DNA of 54,006 nucleotides from Erysipelotrichia bacterium. Its GTDB lineage: Bacteria > Bacillota_I > Bacilli_A > Erysipelotrichales > Erysipelotrichaceae. How positions within the stretch are numbered: position 1 is the stretch's first letter; each line of letters begins with the position of its first letter. This document shows positions 15,947 to 25,026 of the stretch, piece by piece. The notes beneath the pieces are model-generated. The model had not been told where the DNA came from. It searched no databases and saw only the letters and a program-made list of their open reading frames with translations. The DNA lies in assembly GCA_018333955.1 (NCBI GenBank), contig JAGXSD010000044.1, positions 1 to 54,006 on the forward strand, in the 5' to 3' direction. The position numbers and the translations under genes are program-made.

Positions 15947-18052
15947 ATGAGTTATTTAAAGAAAGTCTCTGCAGCTTTAGCTGCCCAAGAAAAGAAACAT
16001 AAAACGGTATTTAATTACACGATTCCTGATTTATGGGATCATGAGGATGTTTGTGTGGATCAAAAGATCAACGTCAATGATGGCAATGTGATTGTGAATC
16101 CATTTCAGTTCTATAAAGAAATCATCACCCATGTCATCCTCAAACAAGGACAATCCAAAGTGGATTACCATGCCCCTTATTTCTTAGGTCAACCTAAAAA
16201 ACTTCCTCAAGGTTTAGGTCATGGGGATTGGATTCGCCAAAGTATGGCCTATTCCATGATGATTCGCTCCTCTGCAAGTTATGATCATGATCGCTCAGGT
16301 CACTTAGAACATGAAAATCTTTATGGATTAAAGGAAACAGGAACTTTTGTGAAGGCCATTGCGATACTTCCATATCTTAAACGTATGGGGATTGATGTGG
16401 TTTATATGCTTCCCATTTCAAAGTATTCGCTTAAAGATAAAAAAGGGGAATTAGGTTCTCCTTATGGCGTGTCAAACTTCTTTAAACTTGATGAAGGATT
16501 AAAAGATCCAATGACTGGAGATTCACTCACTGTTGAGGATGAATTCAAGGCCTTTGTGGAAGCATGTCATCGTCTAGATATGAAAGTCATTATTGATATC
16601 ATTCCAAGAACAAACTCAGTGAACTCAGATTTGATTGTGGATCATCCTGAATGGTTCTATTGGATTAAACATGAAGATTTAGCGGATTATAAGCCCCCTC
16701 TTGTACCTACCCTTGCGAGTGTCCTTCCTGCTAAGGCAGTATACTTAGAAGAAGTATTCAAGAGTGAAGAAGTCATTGCACATATTAAAAAGTTTCAACC
16801 AAATCCTAAATCCACTCATCCACAGCAATGGGAAAAATGTGTCCAAGCATGGCATGAAGCCCAAGGCAACGTTGAAATCTTGGATTTAGTTCAAGAAATG
16901 TTTGGTTTAACCATTGCCCCTGCATTTTCGGATGGGATTAATGATCCACAACCAGCATGGAGTGATGTCACCTTCTTTAGACTATTCTTAGATCATCCAT
17001 TAAATTCTCAACCATATCTAGAGAAGATTGGACATGTGGAGCCATATATTCTTTTTGATGTCGCGAAGTCATCCTATAATCCTGGTAGTGTAGTCAATGA
17101 ACCGCTATGGGATACCCTCACTAACATCATTCCATTCTTTCAAAAGGAATTTGGGATTGATGGAGCTCGTATTGATATGGGTCACGCCTTACCAGAACCA
17201 TTAGTGGCGATGATTTTAGATAAGGCTCGTAGCATTGATCCTAACTTCTGCTTTATTGCGGAAGAACTTGATGTGGAGAATGCGAAAGCCTCCATGGAAA
17301 AAGGCTACAACATGATTATCGGAGATGGCTTTATTCGCTTACCACGTGTTCGTGAAGGCTTCTTCAATAACTTTGTGTATTCATCCATGAATATGGAGTC
17401 TCCACTGTTTGCGGTGGGAGAAACTCATGATACTCCTCGTCTTGCGGCTCGTGAAGGTGGTGAGAAACTTGCGAAGATGGTGACTTTATACTCACTCTTT
17501 ATTCCCAACACCATTCCATTCATTAATAGTGGCCAAGAAGTATTTGAGCGTCAACCAATGAATACTGGGCTTGATTGTCGTCCTGATGAAGCCTATCAAT
17601 TGAGTGAAGATGATCCATTCTATGGTAAACTTGCCCTCTTTGATAAATATGCTTTCCATATGAATCACAAACAACGTTTTATGATTCCAACTTTGCTTGA
17701 AAGTGCAAGTGAACTTCGTGCTCGCTATGTGGATGCGATCATTTCAAAAGAACATACGTATCCTCTTGGTTTCTCGGCCCCATGGGATCCTGCAGCGGGG
17801 ATGGGATATGTGAAAGGCAATAAGGCTTTAATTGCGGTGGTCAATACTGATGTTTATACTCATCAGACTCATACTGTAAAACTAGATTCTTTACCAAATG
17901 AATTCTTTGCTAAGAATGTCACCTGCACATTAAAATTCTCATCAGAGCACAACCCTCACCTTCATGCCCATATCAATGAACATAAGGTCCTTATGATTCA
18001 TTGTGCCCCTGGTGAAGTTGTGTGCTTTGAACTTGAGATTCAATCAACATGA
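15947..18052 (+). CDS. GH13 family enzyme, maltosyltransferase-like
   Basis: 701 residues from the ATG at 15947, preferred to 15938 because AAAGGG then has proper spacing. All three GH13 catalytic residues are visible: nucleophile D410 in GARIDMGHA, acid/base E439 in FIAEELD and D495 in ETHDTPR. The barrel also shows HPEWFYWI and an insertion of about 100 residues after KPPLVP. Size and motifs recall the Thermotoga-type maltosyltransferase and, more distantly, GlgE; this is from memory, not alignment. No signal peptide, so it is cytoplasmic. A TAAAAT extended -10 lies at 15918-15923. It overlaps the next gene by 4 bases. Confidence 0.7.
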   Translation: MSYLKKVSAALAAQEKKHKTVFNYTIPDLWDHEDVCVDQKINVNDGNVIVNPFQFYKEIITHVILKQGQSKVDYHAPYFLGQPKKLPQGLGHGDWIRQSMAYSMMIRSSASYDHDRSGHLEHENLYGLKETGTFVKAIAILPYLKRMGIDVVYMLPISKYSLKDKKGELGSPYGVSNFFKLDEGLKDPMTGDSLTVEDEFKAFVEACHRLDMKVIIDIIPRTNSVNSDLIVDHPEWFYWIKHEDLADYKPPLVPTLASVLPAKAVYLEEVFKSEEVIAHIKKFQPNPKSTHPQQWEKCVQAWHEAQGNVEILDLVQEMFGLTIAPAFSDGINDPQPAWSDVTFFRLFLDHPLNSQPYLEKIGHVEPYILFDVAKSSYNPGSVVNEPLWDTLTNIIPFFQKEFGIDGARIDMGHALPEPLVAMILDKARSIDPNFCFIAEELDVENAKASMEKGYNMIIGDGFIRLPRVREGFFNNFVYSSMNMESPLFAVGETHDTPRLAAREGGEKLAKMVTLYSLFIPNTIPFINSGQEVFERQPMNTGLDCRPDEAYQLSEDDPFYGKLALFDKYAFHMNHKQRFMIPTLLESASELRARYVDAIISKEHTYPLGFSAPWDPAAGMGYVKGNKALIAVVNTDVYTHQTHTVKLDSLPNEFFAKNVTCTLKFSSEHNPHLHAHINEHKVLMIHCAPGEVVCFELEIQST

Positions 18053-18618
18053 ATGAAGAATCAATCGCACAACGTCAACTTAATCAACAACTCAAAGCCA
18101 TCTTAACCTTGGCCAATGCTTTAAAGCAGATCAATCAAGAACTTAAAGATGATGATTTTGGGTCTGCGATTATTATTGAATACAATGTGATTGAACATAC
18201 TGTCTATAAAATGCTTTGTATGGTTCCTGAAGTGAAGAAACTTCGTTTCATTAAAGAACCTGATCGTTTTGGTTTATTTAAAGAACTAGAGGCTTTAATA
18301 CGAGCCATCAAAAAAGATCATGTGTTATTTCAAGAATGTGATGTGTCACTCTATGAGTCTATTAAAACATGGATCATTGAGCGAAATACACTCACCCATG
18401 AACTGCTTGAAGAGGATAGATTGATTGATTTTGATGAAAAGTCAAAAGAACTTGCACTTCAAGGCAAAGCTATTGTGAAGAAGTTAATCACTGACTTAAG
18501 AGCTATTCGTGCACGGGCACGTCACTTAGATCATATTCAATACGTCCATCAAACCTATCTGTTCTCAAGTATTATGTTGAGATTCGAGCGGGATTTATAC
18601 TTAAATAAGAAAGGCTGA
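18049..18618 (+). CDS. Unknown all-helical protein with HEPN-like RX4H motif
   Basis: I do not recognise a named family for this 189-residue protein. It looks entirely helical, soluble and charged. The segment TWIIERNTLTHELLEED places R112 and H117 in the R-x4-H spacing of HEPN nucleases, a fold otherwise known from toxins, CRISPR effectors and Abi proteins. Its start overlaps the GH13 stop (ATGA), so the two are translationally coupled. No second domain and no adjacent nucleotidyltransferase partner are present. A benign helical scaffold is equally possible. Confidence 0.6.
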   Translation: MNEESIAQRQLNQQLKAILTLANALKQINQELKDDDFGSAIIIEYNVIEHTVYKMLCMVPEVKKLRFIKEPDRFGLFKELEALIRAIKKDHVLFQECDVSLYESIKTWIIERNTLTHELLEEDRLIDFDEKSKELALQGKAIVKKLITDLRAIRARARHLDHIQYVHQTYLFSSIMLRFERDLYLNKKG

Positions 18619-18639
18619 TGCAATGCATCAGCCTCTTTC
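18612..18639. terminator. Terminator between convergent genes
   Basis: AGGCTGATGC (18612-18621) and GCATCAGCCT (18625-18634) form a perfect 10-bp stem with a 3-base loop. It is followed by CTTTCTTT on the plus strand and TTTCTTA on the minus strand, so it may work in both directions. The stop of the upstream gene lies inside the stem. Confidence 0.88.
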
Positions 18640-18640
18640 T

Positions 18641-19930
18641 TTACATTTTATGAATAATAATAGGATTTGTGCCTAAGCGAACTTTTCCTGCAGATACTCT
18701 CACAAGTGTGCCATCAAATTCATTCGCATATTCACCATCTTTTAAGTCGACCTTCACATCATCTTTGATTTGACCAACATTACAGATGGAAATAAGGACT
18801 TCATCATCTTTCTTGTAGGTTATATGGAAGATATCCAGGCCAGTGTCTTCTAAGATGTATTTTTGATACGTTGAGAAGATTGGACGTTTTTTAAGCTCCA
18901 CAAGATTTGTAATTTCAGAAACCCACTTCGAATCAAGTTGACTCCAAGGTATTGGGTCTTTATCAAATAGATCAGGAAGGACATCGGTAAGGGTTTCTAT
19001 CCCATTAAAGAGAAATCCCATGCCTTTTAAGGTCATGATGGCCGCAACCCAGTTTTTGGTCTTAGCGACACTTCCCGTTCTTTTCATTAGACGAGGAACA
19101 TCATGGTTTTCATAGGAGCGAGCTTTGAGGTAGTTCGCAGGGTAAATCATCTCTTGAAGATTGAGTTGTCCAATAAATGCACTGAGTGGTTTCTTACCTT
19201 CCCAATACGCTTCCGCATCATGAATAATATCGTAATCGTATAGCACATCAAAGGCTTGATACATCTCGGCATCACTATGACAGATAAATCCTTCATCACG
19301 CATGACTTTTAAGAATGAGCGATGCACAGATTCTGAAAACCAGATAATGTGTGGGTTTAAGGTATTGATGACTTTTCGCGCATCCAACCAGAATTCAAGT
19401 GGTACAAATGGCGCCACATCACATCTAAACCCATCAAATCCAAATAGAGCCCACCCTTTAAGAATATCAATCATTTCTTCCCAAAGTGGTTTATAGTTGT
19501 AGTTTAAATCGCAGATATCAGACCAATCACCGACTTTATTCGCAAATTGACCATCACGATAGTAGTAGTAATCAGGATACTGTTTCATCCAAGGATTATC
19601 ACGAGATGTGTGATTAAAGACAATGTCCATCATCACTTTTAAACCAAGTTCATGGGCACGATCAATCAAGGCTTTTAAATCATCTTTTGTGCCGAGTTCA
19701 GGATTAACTTTACGAAAATCTTGAATGGAATAAGGACTTCCTAATTTTCCTTTGCGAGCTACTACTCCAATTGGATGAATTGGAAGTAAATAAACAATAT
19801 CGACCCCTAAAGCTTTAATGCGATCAAGATCTTGAGTTACAGCCTTAAGTGTTCCCGCCTCACTATAATTGCGAGGATACACTTGATAAATAGTTTGATG
19901 TGAAAGAGATTTAGGTGTTAAGACAGCCAT
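18641..19930 (-). CDS. Cytoplasmic alpha-amylase-type GH13 enzyme
   Basis: A 429-residue protein lacking a signal peptide. Barrel motifs are in order: DIVFNHTS (region I), GFDGFRCDVAP with the nucleophile (II), IIWFSESVH with the acid/base (III) and SYENHDVPR (IV). The N-terminal IYQVYPRNYSEAGTLKAVTQDLDRIKALGVDIVYLLPIHP is typical of small intracellular amylases. A short beta domain ends the protein and no extra starch-binding module is present. It is 2 bases downstream of the ABC ATPase gene. Substrate is likely imported maltodextrin; exact specificity is open. Confidence 0.85.
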   Translation of the reverse strand: MAVLTPKSLSHQTIYQVYPRNYSEAGTLKAVTQDLDRIKALGVDIVYLLPIHPIGVVARKGKLGSPYSIQDFRKVNPELGTKDDLKALIDRAHELGLKVMMDIVFNHTSRDNPWMKQYPDYYYYRDGQFANKVGDWSDICDLNYNYKPLWEEMIDILKGWALFGFDGFRCDVAPFVPLEFWLDARKVINTLNPHIIWFSESVHRSFLKVMRDEGFICHSDAEMYQAFDVLYDYDIIHDAEAYWEGKKPLSAFIGQLNLQEMIYPANYLKARSYENHDVPRLMKRTGSVAKTKNWVAAIMTLKGMGFLFNGIETLTDVLPDLFDKDPIPWSQLDSKWVSEITNLVELKKRPIFSTYQKYILEDTGLDIFHITYKKDDEVLISICNVGQIKDDVKVDLKDGEYANEFDGTLVRVSAGKVRLGTNPIIIHKM

Positions 19931-19931
19931 A

Positions 19932-21026
19932 TTATTTAGTGATAACCCATTGTGTTTCTTTGTCGAAGAAATGAAGTTTAGTCATTTCCATGGCTAGAGG
20001 AATTACGGTGTGGGCTTTCACATCAACACGAGCTGATACTTTAGCTAAGATTTTTTGGCCAGCAAATTGACCATGAAGAATGAATTCATGTCCTAATAAT
20101 TCCGCAACTTCAACTTCGAAATTAAATGGTGTTTCTGGGAATGTTTGCGCAACAATCCCTTCGTAATGAATATCTTCAGGACGAATGCCTAATACGACTG
20201 CTTTACCATCATACGGTTTTAAATCCGCATGATACATTTCAGGTACACCAAATGATTTACCATTCACTTCAAAACGACCTTTTGAATACGTACCATGAAT
20301 AAAGTTCATTGCTGGGGCACCAATAAAGTTTGCTACAAACATATTGACTGGTTTGTTATACACTTGTTTTGGAGTTCCGATTTGTTGAATGTAACCATCT
20401 TTCATGATAACGATACGATCAGCCATGGTCATCGCTTCAGTTTGGTCATGGGTAACATAGATGGTTGTTGCACCAATACGTTCATGAAGTTTAATGATTT
20501 CAGAACGCATGTTAACACGTAACTTCGCATCGAGGTTTGATAAAGGCTCATCCATAAGGAATACTTTCGCATTACGAACAATCGCACGTCCTAACGCCAC
20601 ACGTTGACGTTGACCACCGGATAATGCTTTGGGTTTACGATCAAGATACTGTTCGATTTCAAGAATCTTCGCTGCATCCTTAACACGTTTTTCAATTTCT
20701 TGTTTAGGCATTTTACGAAGTTTTAAACCGAAAGCCATGTTGTCATAGACTGACATATGTGGGTAAAGTGCATAGGATTGGAACACCATCGCGATGTCAC
20801 GATCTTTAGGCTGAACATTGTTCATACGTTTGCCATCAATAATAAGATCGCCACTCGTGATTTCTTCAAGACCAGCCACCATACGTAGGGTTGTGGATTT
20901 TCCACATCCTGATGGACCAACTAATACAATAAACTCTTTATCTTCAATTTCAAGATTAAAATCAAAGACTGCTTGGACGTTGTTGTCGTAAATCTTATTA
21001 ATATTTTTAAGTGATAGATTTGCCAT
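19932..21026 (-). CDS. msmX: Multi-sugar ABC transporter ATP-binding protein (MsmX/MsmK/UgpC type)
   Basis: A 364-residue ATPase with all motifs: Walker A GPSGCGKST, Q-loop MVFQSYALYPH, signature LSGGQRQRVALGRAIVR, Walker B VFLMDEPLSNLDA and switch THDQTEAM. The C-terminal TOBE/MalK-type regulatory domain contains VLGIRPEDIHYEG. It would power MalF-MalG encoded 7 kb away, and such ATPases often serve several importers. CAAAGGAG precedes the ATG. It has its own promoter with a TGCACA palindrome and is separated from the PucR-type gene by a strong terminator. Confidence 0.92.
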   Translation of the reverse strand: MANLSLKNINKIYDNNVQAVFDFNLEIEDKEFIVLVGPSGCGKSTTLRMVAGLEEITSGDLIIDGKRMNNVQPKDRDIAMVFQSYALYPHMSVYDNMAFGLKLRKMPKQEIEKRVKDAAKILEIEQYLDRKPKALSGGQRQRVALGRAIVRNAKVFLMDEPLSNLDAKLRVNMRSEIIKLHERIGATTIYVTHDQTEAMTMADRIVIMKDGYIQQIGTPKQVYNKPVNMFVANFIGAPAMNFIHGTYSKGRFEVNGKSFGVPEMYHADLKPYDGKAVVLGIRPEDIHYEGIVAQTFPETPFNFEVEVAELLGHEFILHGQFAGQKILAKVSARVDVKAHTVIPLAMEMTKLHFFDKETQWVITK

Positions 21027-21046
21027 AGTAAATCTCCTTTGACACT

Positions 21047-21090
21047 ATTATATAATGACTACACACACTAAAATTGTGCATAGTGCACAA
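21047..21090 (-). promoter_or_regulatory. msmX promoter -10 and TTGTGCA palindrome
   Basis: Minus strand TATAAT at 21047-21052 is a consensus -10; the hexamer 17 bases upstream (AATTTT) is poor. The palindrome TTGTGCA-TAG-TGCACAA (21074-21090) lies just upstream of the -35 position, as expected for an activator or repressor site. The bound protein is unknown; the adjacent PucR-type regulator is a candidate. Confidence 0.6.
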
Positions 21091-21113
21091 AAAAGATAAC
21101 CGGAGGTTATCTT
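21087..21113 (-). terminator. Terminator after the PucR-type regulator gene
   Basis: AAGATAACC (21093-21101) pairs with GGTTATCTT (21105-21113) across a 3-base loop. The minus strand continues with six T. The stop of the regulator gene (21107) is in the stem. Confidence 0.88.
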
Positions 21114-21667
21114 AATGTTTCTAATGTGAAATAGAGTTGAAGTAATAGTGCGAAAGGTTGAATCTTAATATTAATCCCACTCGCATCAATAGCCTTATTC
21201 AATCGATAATTAAACGTATTACGATGAACATACAAAGCATCCGCCGCAAGTAAAGCATTCATGTGATATTCTAGATACATTTTAAAAGTCAATCGATCAT
21301 CATGATCTAATGCTTCCATCTTTAGTTTTAATTCTTCACTCATGACTTGGGTATGATGTTTACATTCATGAAGTAAAATGTGGTAAAGATGCACACATTC
21401 ATGATCATAATGTTCTTGAGCCACTTCACTAGCTTTTTGCAGGACACGATCATGCGCATAACCAATGACCATACTTAAATGAAGTCCTTGAGTTTGACAT
21501 GATGCGAATAAAGATGTGATAAGTTCACTTGCGCTCACATCAAAATGAACCACCATATGATAAGGATCTAAGCGATCACACACATCCTCTTCAAGCAATG
21601 CATACGTTGCTTTAGTAAACTCATCAAGATGAGATGGATGAGGTGAGCTTACTCGCCCAACCATCAT
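21107..21667 (-). CDS. PucR/CdaR-type helix-turn-helix regulator
   Basis: A 186-residue protein. The C-terminal ALLAADALYVHRNTFNYRLNKAIDASG (about residues 140-166) is the PucR-family helix-turn-helix (PF13556). The N-terminal 90 residues are diverged with no motif I can name, so this is a short version of a family that is often over 350 residues. Its start overlaps the amylase lipoprotein gene by 4 bases, making it the last gene of the maltodextrin operon. It may report maltodextrin status. The TTGTGCA palindrome just downstream of its terminator is a possible site. Confidence 0.75.
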   Translation of the reverse strand: MMVGRVSSPHPSHLDEFTKATYALLEEDVCDRLDPYHMVVHFDVSASELITSLFASCQTQGLHLSMVIGYAHDRVLQKASEVAQEHYDHECVHLYHILLHECKHHTQVMSEELKLKMEALDHDDRLTFKMYLEYHMNALLAADALYVHRNTFNYRLNKAIDASGINIKIQPFALLLQLYFTLETLR

Positions 21668-23274
21668 GGTTTTATGCGCCCAATCACATAACCCCGTGGG
21701 CCTAAGGTAAACACATTGTTTTCTAACATGTTAAATGATTCATATGAAGATAAGATTTCTAGATCTTGTAGTATTCCATCTCGATCTTGGCCTTCTAAAG
21801 TACCATTGTATAAATTGACTAAAACGATGACTTTCTCCCCTTCAAATTCTCGTGTATAGGCTACAATGGAAGAATTAAACATACTGACCACTTCTGTGCT
21901 CCCAAAACGAAGTGCAGGGGTCGCATGTCTTAAATGAATGAGACGACGATAATGATTCAGTAGGCTATTTGGATCCACATCTTGTTCTTCGACGGTTGGT
22001 GTATCCCAATTATATTGCCACTGAGTCCAGTAAGCCACTTCCGAACCAATCGTGTTATTCCAACGCATTGGCTCACGAATTCGCTCATCTGGTTTAACAC
22101 CTTTCATGCCTAGTTCTTCACCGTAATAAATGAAAGGAACACCTTCTTGAGTGAGTAAGAAAACCGAAGCTAAACGCATCTTATTAATATCGAAACCTAA
22201 TTCATTGAAAATTCGTGGTTGGTCATGATTTTTTAAGAATGGCGCATCCACATAATTTGGATTACGACTTCTGAGTCCTTCTAGATTACGAATTTGCGTG
22301 GCCATAAAGTTTGATGCGACTCCGGAATTAAGTGCGTTCACCACCATATCCCCAAAATCAAAGTTAAATAAAGCATCATAAGCTTGCGCATACGGTTGCA
22401 TCGCTAAGTTGGTATCCCACATTTCTGCCACCACAAAGGCATTAGGATTAATCGTCTTCGCATGAAGTTGAAGTGTCATCCAAAATTGTAAATTCTTTTG
22501 TAATGTTGGGGTTCCCTCTGGCCATTCACGACGATCATATCCATGTTTGACGGCGTCATAGCGAATTCCGCTCACACCCATTTCAAGCCAGAACGTAATA
22601 ATATTTTTGAATTCTTCTCGTACACGTGGACTATCTAAGTTAAATTCTGGCATGCGATCCCAAAATCCACCATAGTAATACACTCCAGAGGTTTGATGCC
22701 AACCTGTTTTGTTTGGAAATTGTTCTGAAGGCAATGATTTCTCAATTCGATAATACTCATTATAAGGTTCAACACCACGTAAAGCTTGCCTAAACCATGG
22801 ATGGTCAAAAGCACTATGATTAAACACCATGTCCATGATGATTTTAATCCCACGCTCATTGGCCTTTTCGACAAGTTCTTTGAAATCATCAAGTGTTCCA
22901 AACTTAGGATCAATTTGATAATAATCTAAAACATCATACTTATGATAGGTGTTTGAAGGGTGAATCGGATTTAACCAAATGGCTGTAATGCCTAAATCTG
23001 TGGTGGTATTAGGATCCCCATCATTAAGATAATCTAGTTTATTAATAATCCCACGAATATCACCATGATTATTCCCCGTGCTGTCCGCAAAGGCAATTGG
23101 GAAAATATTGTAGGCCACTGAAACTTCACTTAGAAATTCACGTGCGTGAGTTTCCTTTAATAATTCCCTTAACTCATCAACACTTAAATCTTTGGGATCT
23201 TCAGTGGTTGGTGCTTGGATACAACCACTGAGTAAGACTAGTAATATAAGTGTACTAAGTAAAATTCGTTTCAT
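21664..23274 (-). CDS. Surface alpha-amylase lipoprotein (GH13)
   Basis: A 536-residue protein. Residues 1-18 are a lipoprotein signal ending in the lipobox LLSGC, so C18 would be lipidated and the enzyme anchored outside the membrane. GH13 motifs are complete: DMVFNHS, GVSGIRYDAVKH with the nucleophile, VVAEMWD with the acid/base and FLKNHDQPR. Region V is MPEFN. It would release maltodextrins beside the MalE receptor. It follows malL by 9 bases, and AAGGAGGCATT precedes the ATG. It is the only secreted glycosidase among the GH13 enzymes here. Confidence 0.9.
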   Translation of the reverse strand: MKRILLSTLILLVLLSGCIQAPTTEDPKDLSVDELRELLKETHAREFLSEVSVAYNIFPIAFADSTGNNHGDIRGIINKLDYLNDGDPNTTTDLGITAIWLNPIHPSNTYHKYDVLDYYQIDPKFGTLDDFKELVEKANERGIKIIMDMVFNHSAFDHPWFRQALRGVEPYNEYYRIEKSLPSEQFPNKTGWHQTSGVYYYGGFWDRMPEFNLDSPRVREEFKNIITFWLEMGVSGIRYDAVKHGYDRREWPEGTPTLQKNLQFWMTLQLHAKTINPNAFVVAEMWDTNLAMQPYAQAYDALFNFDFGDMVVNALNSGVASNFMATQIRNLEGLRSRNPNYVDAPFLKNHDQPRIFNELGFDINKMRLASVFLLTQEGVPFIYYGEELGMKGVKPDERIREPMRWNNTIGSEVAYWTQWQYNWDTPTVEEQDVDPNSLLNHYRRLIHLRHATPALRFGSTEVVSMFNSSIVAYTREFEGEKVIVLVNLYNGTLEGQDRDGILQDLEILSSYESFNMLENNVFTLGPRGYVIGRIKP

Positions 23275-23283
23275 AATGCCTCC

Positions 23284-24963
23284 TTAGACTTCAATAAGAC
23301 AAGCTTGATATGGTTTTAAGATGTGAGTGAATGTTGAATAGTTATTAATAATAAGATGACCACTGATATTTAAAGATGAAATATCTTTTTCGTGATCACT
23401 GAAGTTCGCAATAAAGACCAAGTTTCTATCATAATTTCTCTTAAATGCATAGAGTTCTGTATCTAACGCTTCAATAAGTTCAAAATCGCCATAAACTAAT
23501 GTATCAGTATAGTCACTATCCTTACGAAGTTGAATCATGGCTTTATAGAAACTGAATATTGAGGTACGGTCATGTTGTTGAGATGCCACATTAATCCAAG
23601 TATAATTACTGACTGATTTTTGATGTGGCACACCTTGAGTAAAACCTCCATGAGGTTGTGCATTCCATTGCATTGGAGTACGAGCATTATCTCGAGAAGT
23701 ACGACGTAAATGATTCATGATTTGTTCATATGAATGACGTTTTACAGCTTCTTGCATGAATGTTTTAATCCATACATCTCTAAAATCATTCACATCCTCA
23801 TAATCCACATTAGTCATGCCAATTTCTTCACCATTGTAAATAAAAGGTGTTCCAGGTAATGATAATAACAACATCCCTAACATGCTTCCTGATTCGCGAT
23901 GATATCGTTCTGGATCTCCATATTGAGACATAACTCGTGGATGATCATGATTGAGCCAATAATGAGGAATCCACATTTCATTTTCAGAACCTTTAATCCA
24001 ATGATTCATACGCTTCTTCAATCCAACAACATCCACAGGCAGTTTCCCTTTGGTTCTTCCAAAGTCATCCCATGCGCCATTGTACCAACAATGATCAAAA
24101 TTAAAGACCATATTAAAGCCTTTAGTGTTGTAGGATGCATAGTTTTTCGCATCCTCAACATCAGCTCCACCACCCACTTCACCAACCGTGACGATATCAT
24201 AATGAGTGAGTACTTTATCATGAAACTCCGCAAGATATTCAAAGAGTCTAGGTCGGTTTGAAAATTTCTTCCAATCAGGAGCAACCCCATCTTCATTGAG
24301 TTCCATCTCAGAGTCTTCAAAAGTTAAGTCTTTCGCCAGATGGGCAATCGCATCAATTCTAAACCCATCCACCCCACAATCAAGCCAAAACTTTGCCATA
24401 TCATACATCGCTTCGCGCATGGCTTCATTTTCCCAGTTTAAATCTGGCATCTTATTAGAAAATATCTTCATGTAGTATTGAGAAGTTCGCTCATCATAAT
24501 TCCAGCATGAACCTCCAAAGAAAGAAGCCCAATTATTTGGAGGCGCAATACTTCCATCCTCATTAAGTTTAGGATCTTGCCATATGTAGAAATCACGCTT
24601 TGGATTATCTTTACTAGAGCGTGATTCAATAAACCAAGGATGTTCATCTGACGTTTGATTCATGACTAAATCGAGAATAATTCGTATACCTCGCTCTTTA
24701 GCTTTTTCAATAAGTTCTTTCGCATCATCAAATGATCCAAAAAGAGGGTCCACTTGATAATAATCACTGACATCATAACCGTTGTCATCCATAGGAGACT
24801 TATAGAACGGACATATCCAGAGTAGATTCACTCCAAGGTCACTTAAATAATCAAGTTTTTCAATGATGCCGCGTAAATCACCAACACCATCATGATTTGA
24901 GTCATAAAATGATCGTGGATAAATTTGATATCCAACACTTGTATGCCACCACGTTTTTTCCAT
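23284..24963 (-). CDS. malL: Alpha-glucosidase (GH13, oligo-1,6-glucosidase group)
   Basis: A 559-residue cytoplasmic enzyme that starts WWHTSVGYQIYPRSFYDSNHDGVGDLRGIIEKLDYL, the signature of MalL/TreA-type glucosidases. The calcium-loop DSNHDGVGD, nucleophile (GFRIDAIAHL), acid/base (TVGEVGG) and LNHDHPR are all present. Region II reads DAIAH; from published work, A at that place favours alpha-1,4 bonds while V (DVIN) favours alpha-1,6, so maltooligosaccharides are the likelier substrate. Region V is MPDLN instead of the usual QPDLN. It lies downstream of malE after an attenuator-like hairpin. Confidence 0.88.
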   Translation of the reverse strand: MEKTWWHTSVGYQIYPRSFYDSNHDGVGDLRGIIEKLDYLSDLGVNLLWICPFYKSPMDDNGYDVSDYYQVDPLFGSFDDAKELIEKAKERGIRIILDLVMNQTSDEHPWFIESRSSKDNPKRDFYIWQDPKLNEDGSIAPPNNWASFFGGSCWNYDERTSQYYMKIFSNKMPDLNWENEAMREAMYDMAKFWLDCGVDGFRIDAIAHLAKDLTFEDSEMELNEDGVAPDWKKFSNRPRLFEYLAEFHDKVLTHYDIVTVGEVGGGADVEDAKNYASYNTKGFNMVFNFDHCWYNGAWDDFGRTKGKLPVDVVGLKKRMNHWIKGSENEMWIPHYWLNHDHPRVMSQYGDPERYHRESGSMLGMLLLSLPGTPFIYNGEEIGMTNVDYEDVNDFRDVWIKTFMQEAVKRHSYEQIMNHLRRTSRDNARTPMQWNAQPHGGFTQGVPHQKSVSNYTWINVASQQHDRTSIFSFYKAMIQLRKDSDYTDTLVYGDFELIEALDTELYAFKRNYDRNLVFIANFSDHEKDISSLNISGHLIINNYSTFTHILKPYQACLIEV

Positions 24964-24974
24964 AGTTCTCCTTT

Positions 24975-25001
24975 AAAAATGAGCATCTTGCGATGCTCAT
25001 T
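24975..25001 (-). terminator. Intra-operon hairpin between malE and malL
   Basis: AATGAGCATC (24978-24987) and GATGCTCATT (24992-25001) form a 10-bp stem with a 4-base loop, followed on the minus strand by TTTTTAAAGGAG, which contains the malL ribosome-binding site. It would terminate part of the transcripts, leaving more malE than downstream mRNA, and also stabilise the malE 3' end. Confidence 0.85.
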
Positions 25002-25026
25002 ATGATTATAAATTGTATGCTAGATT

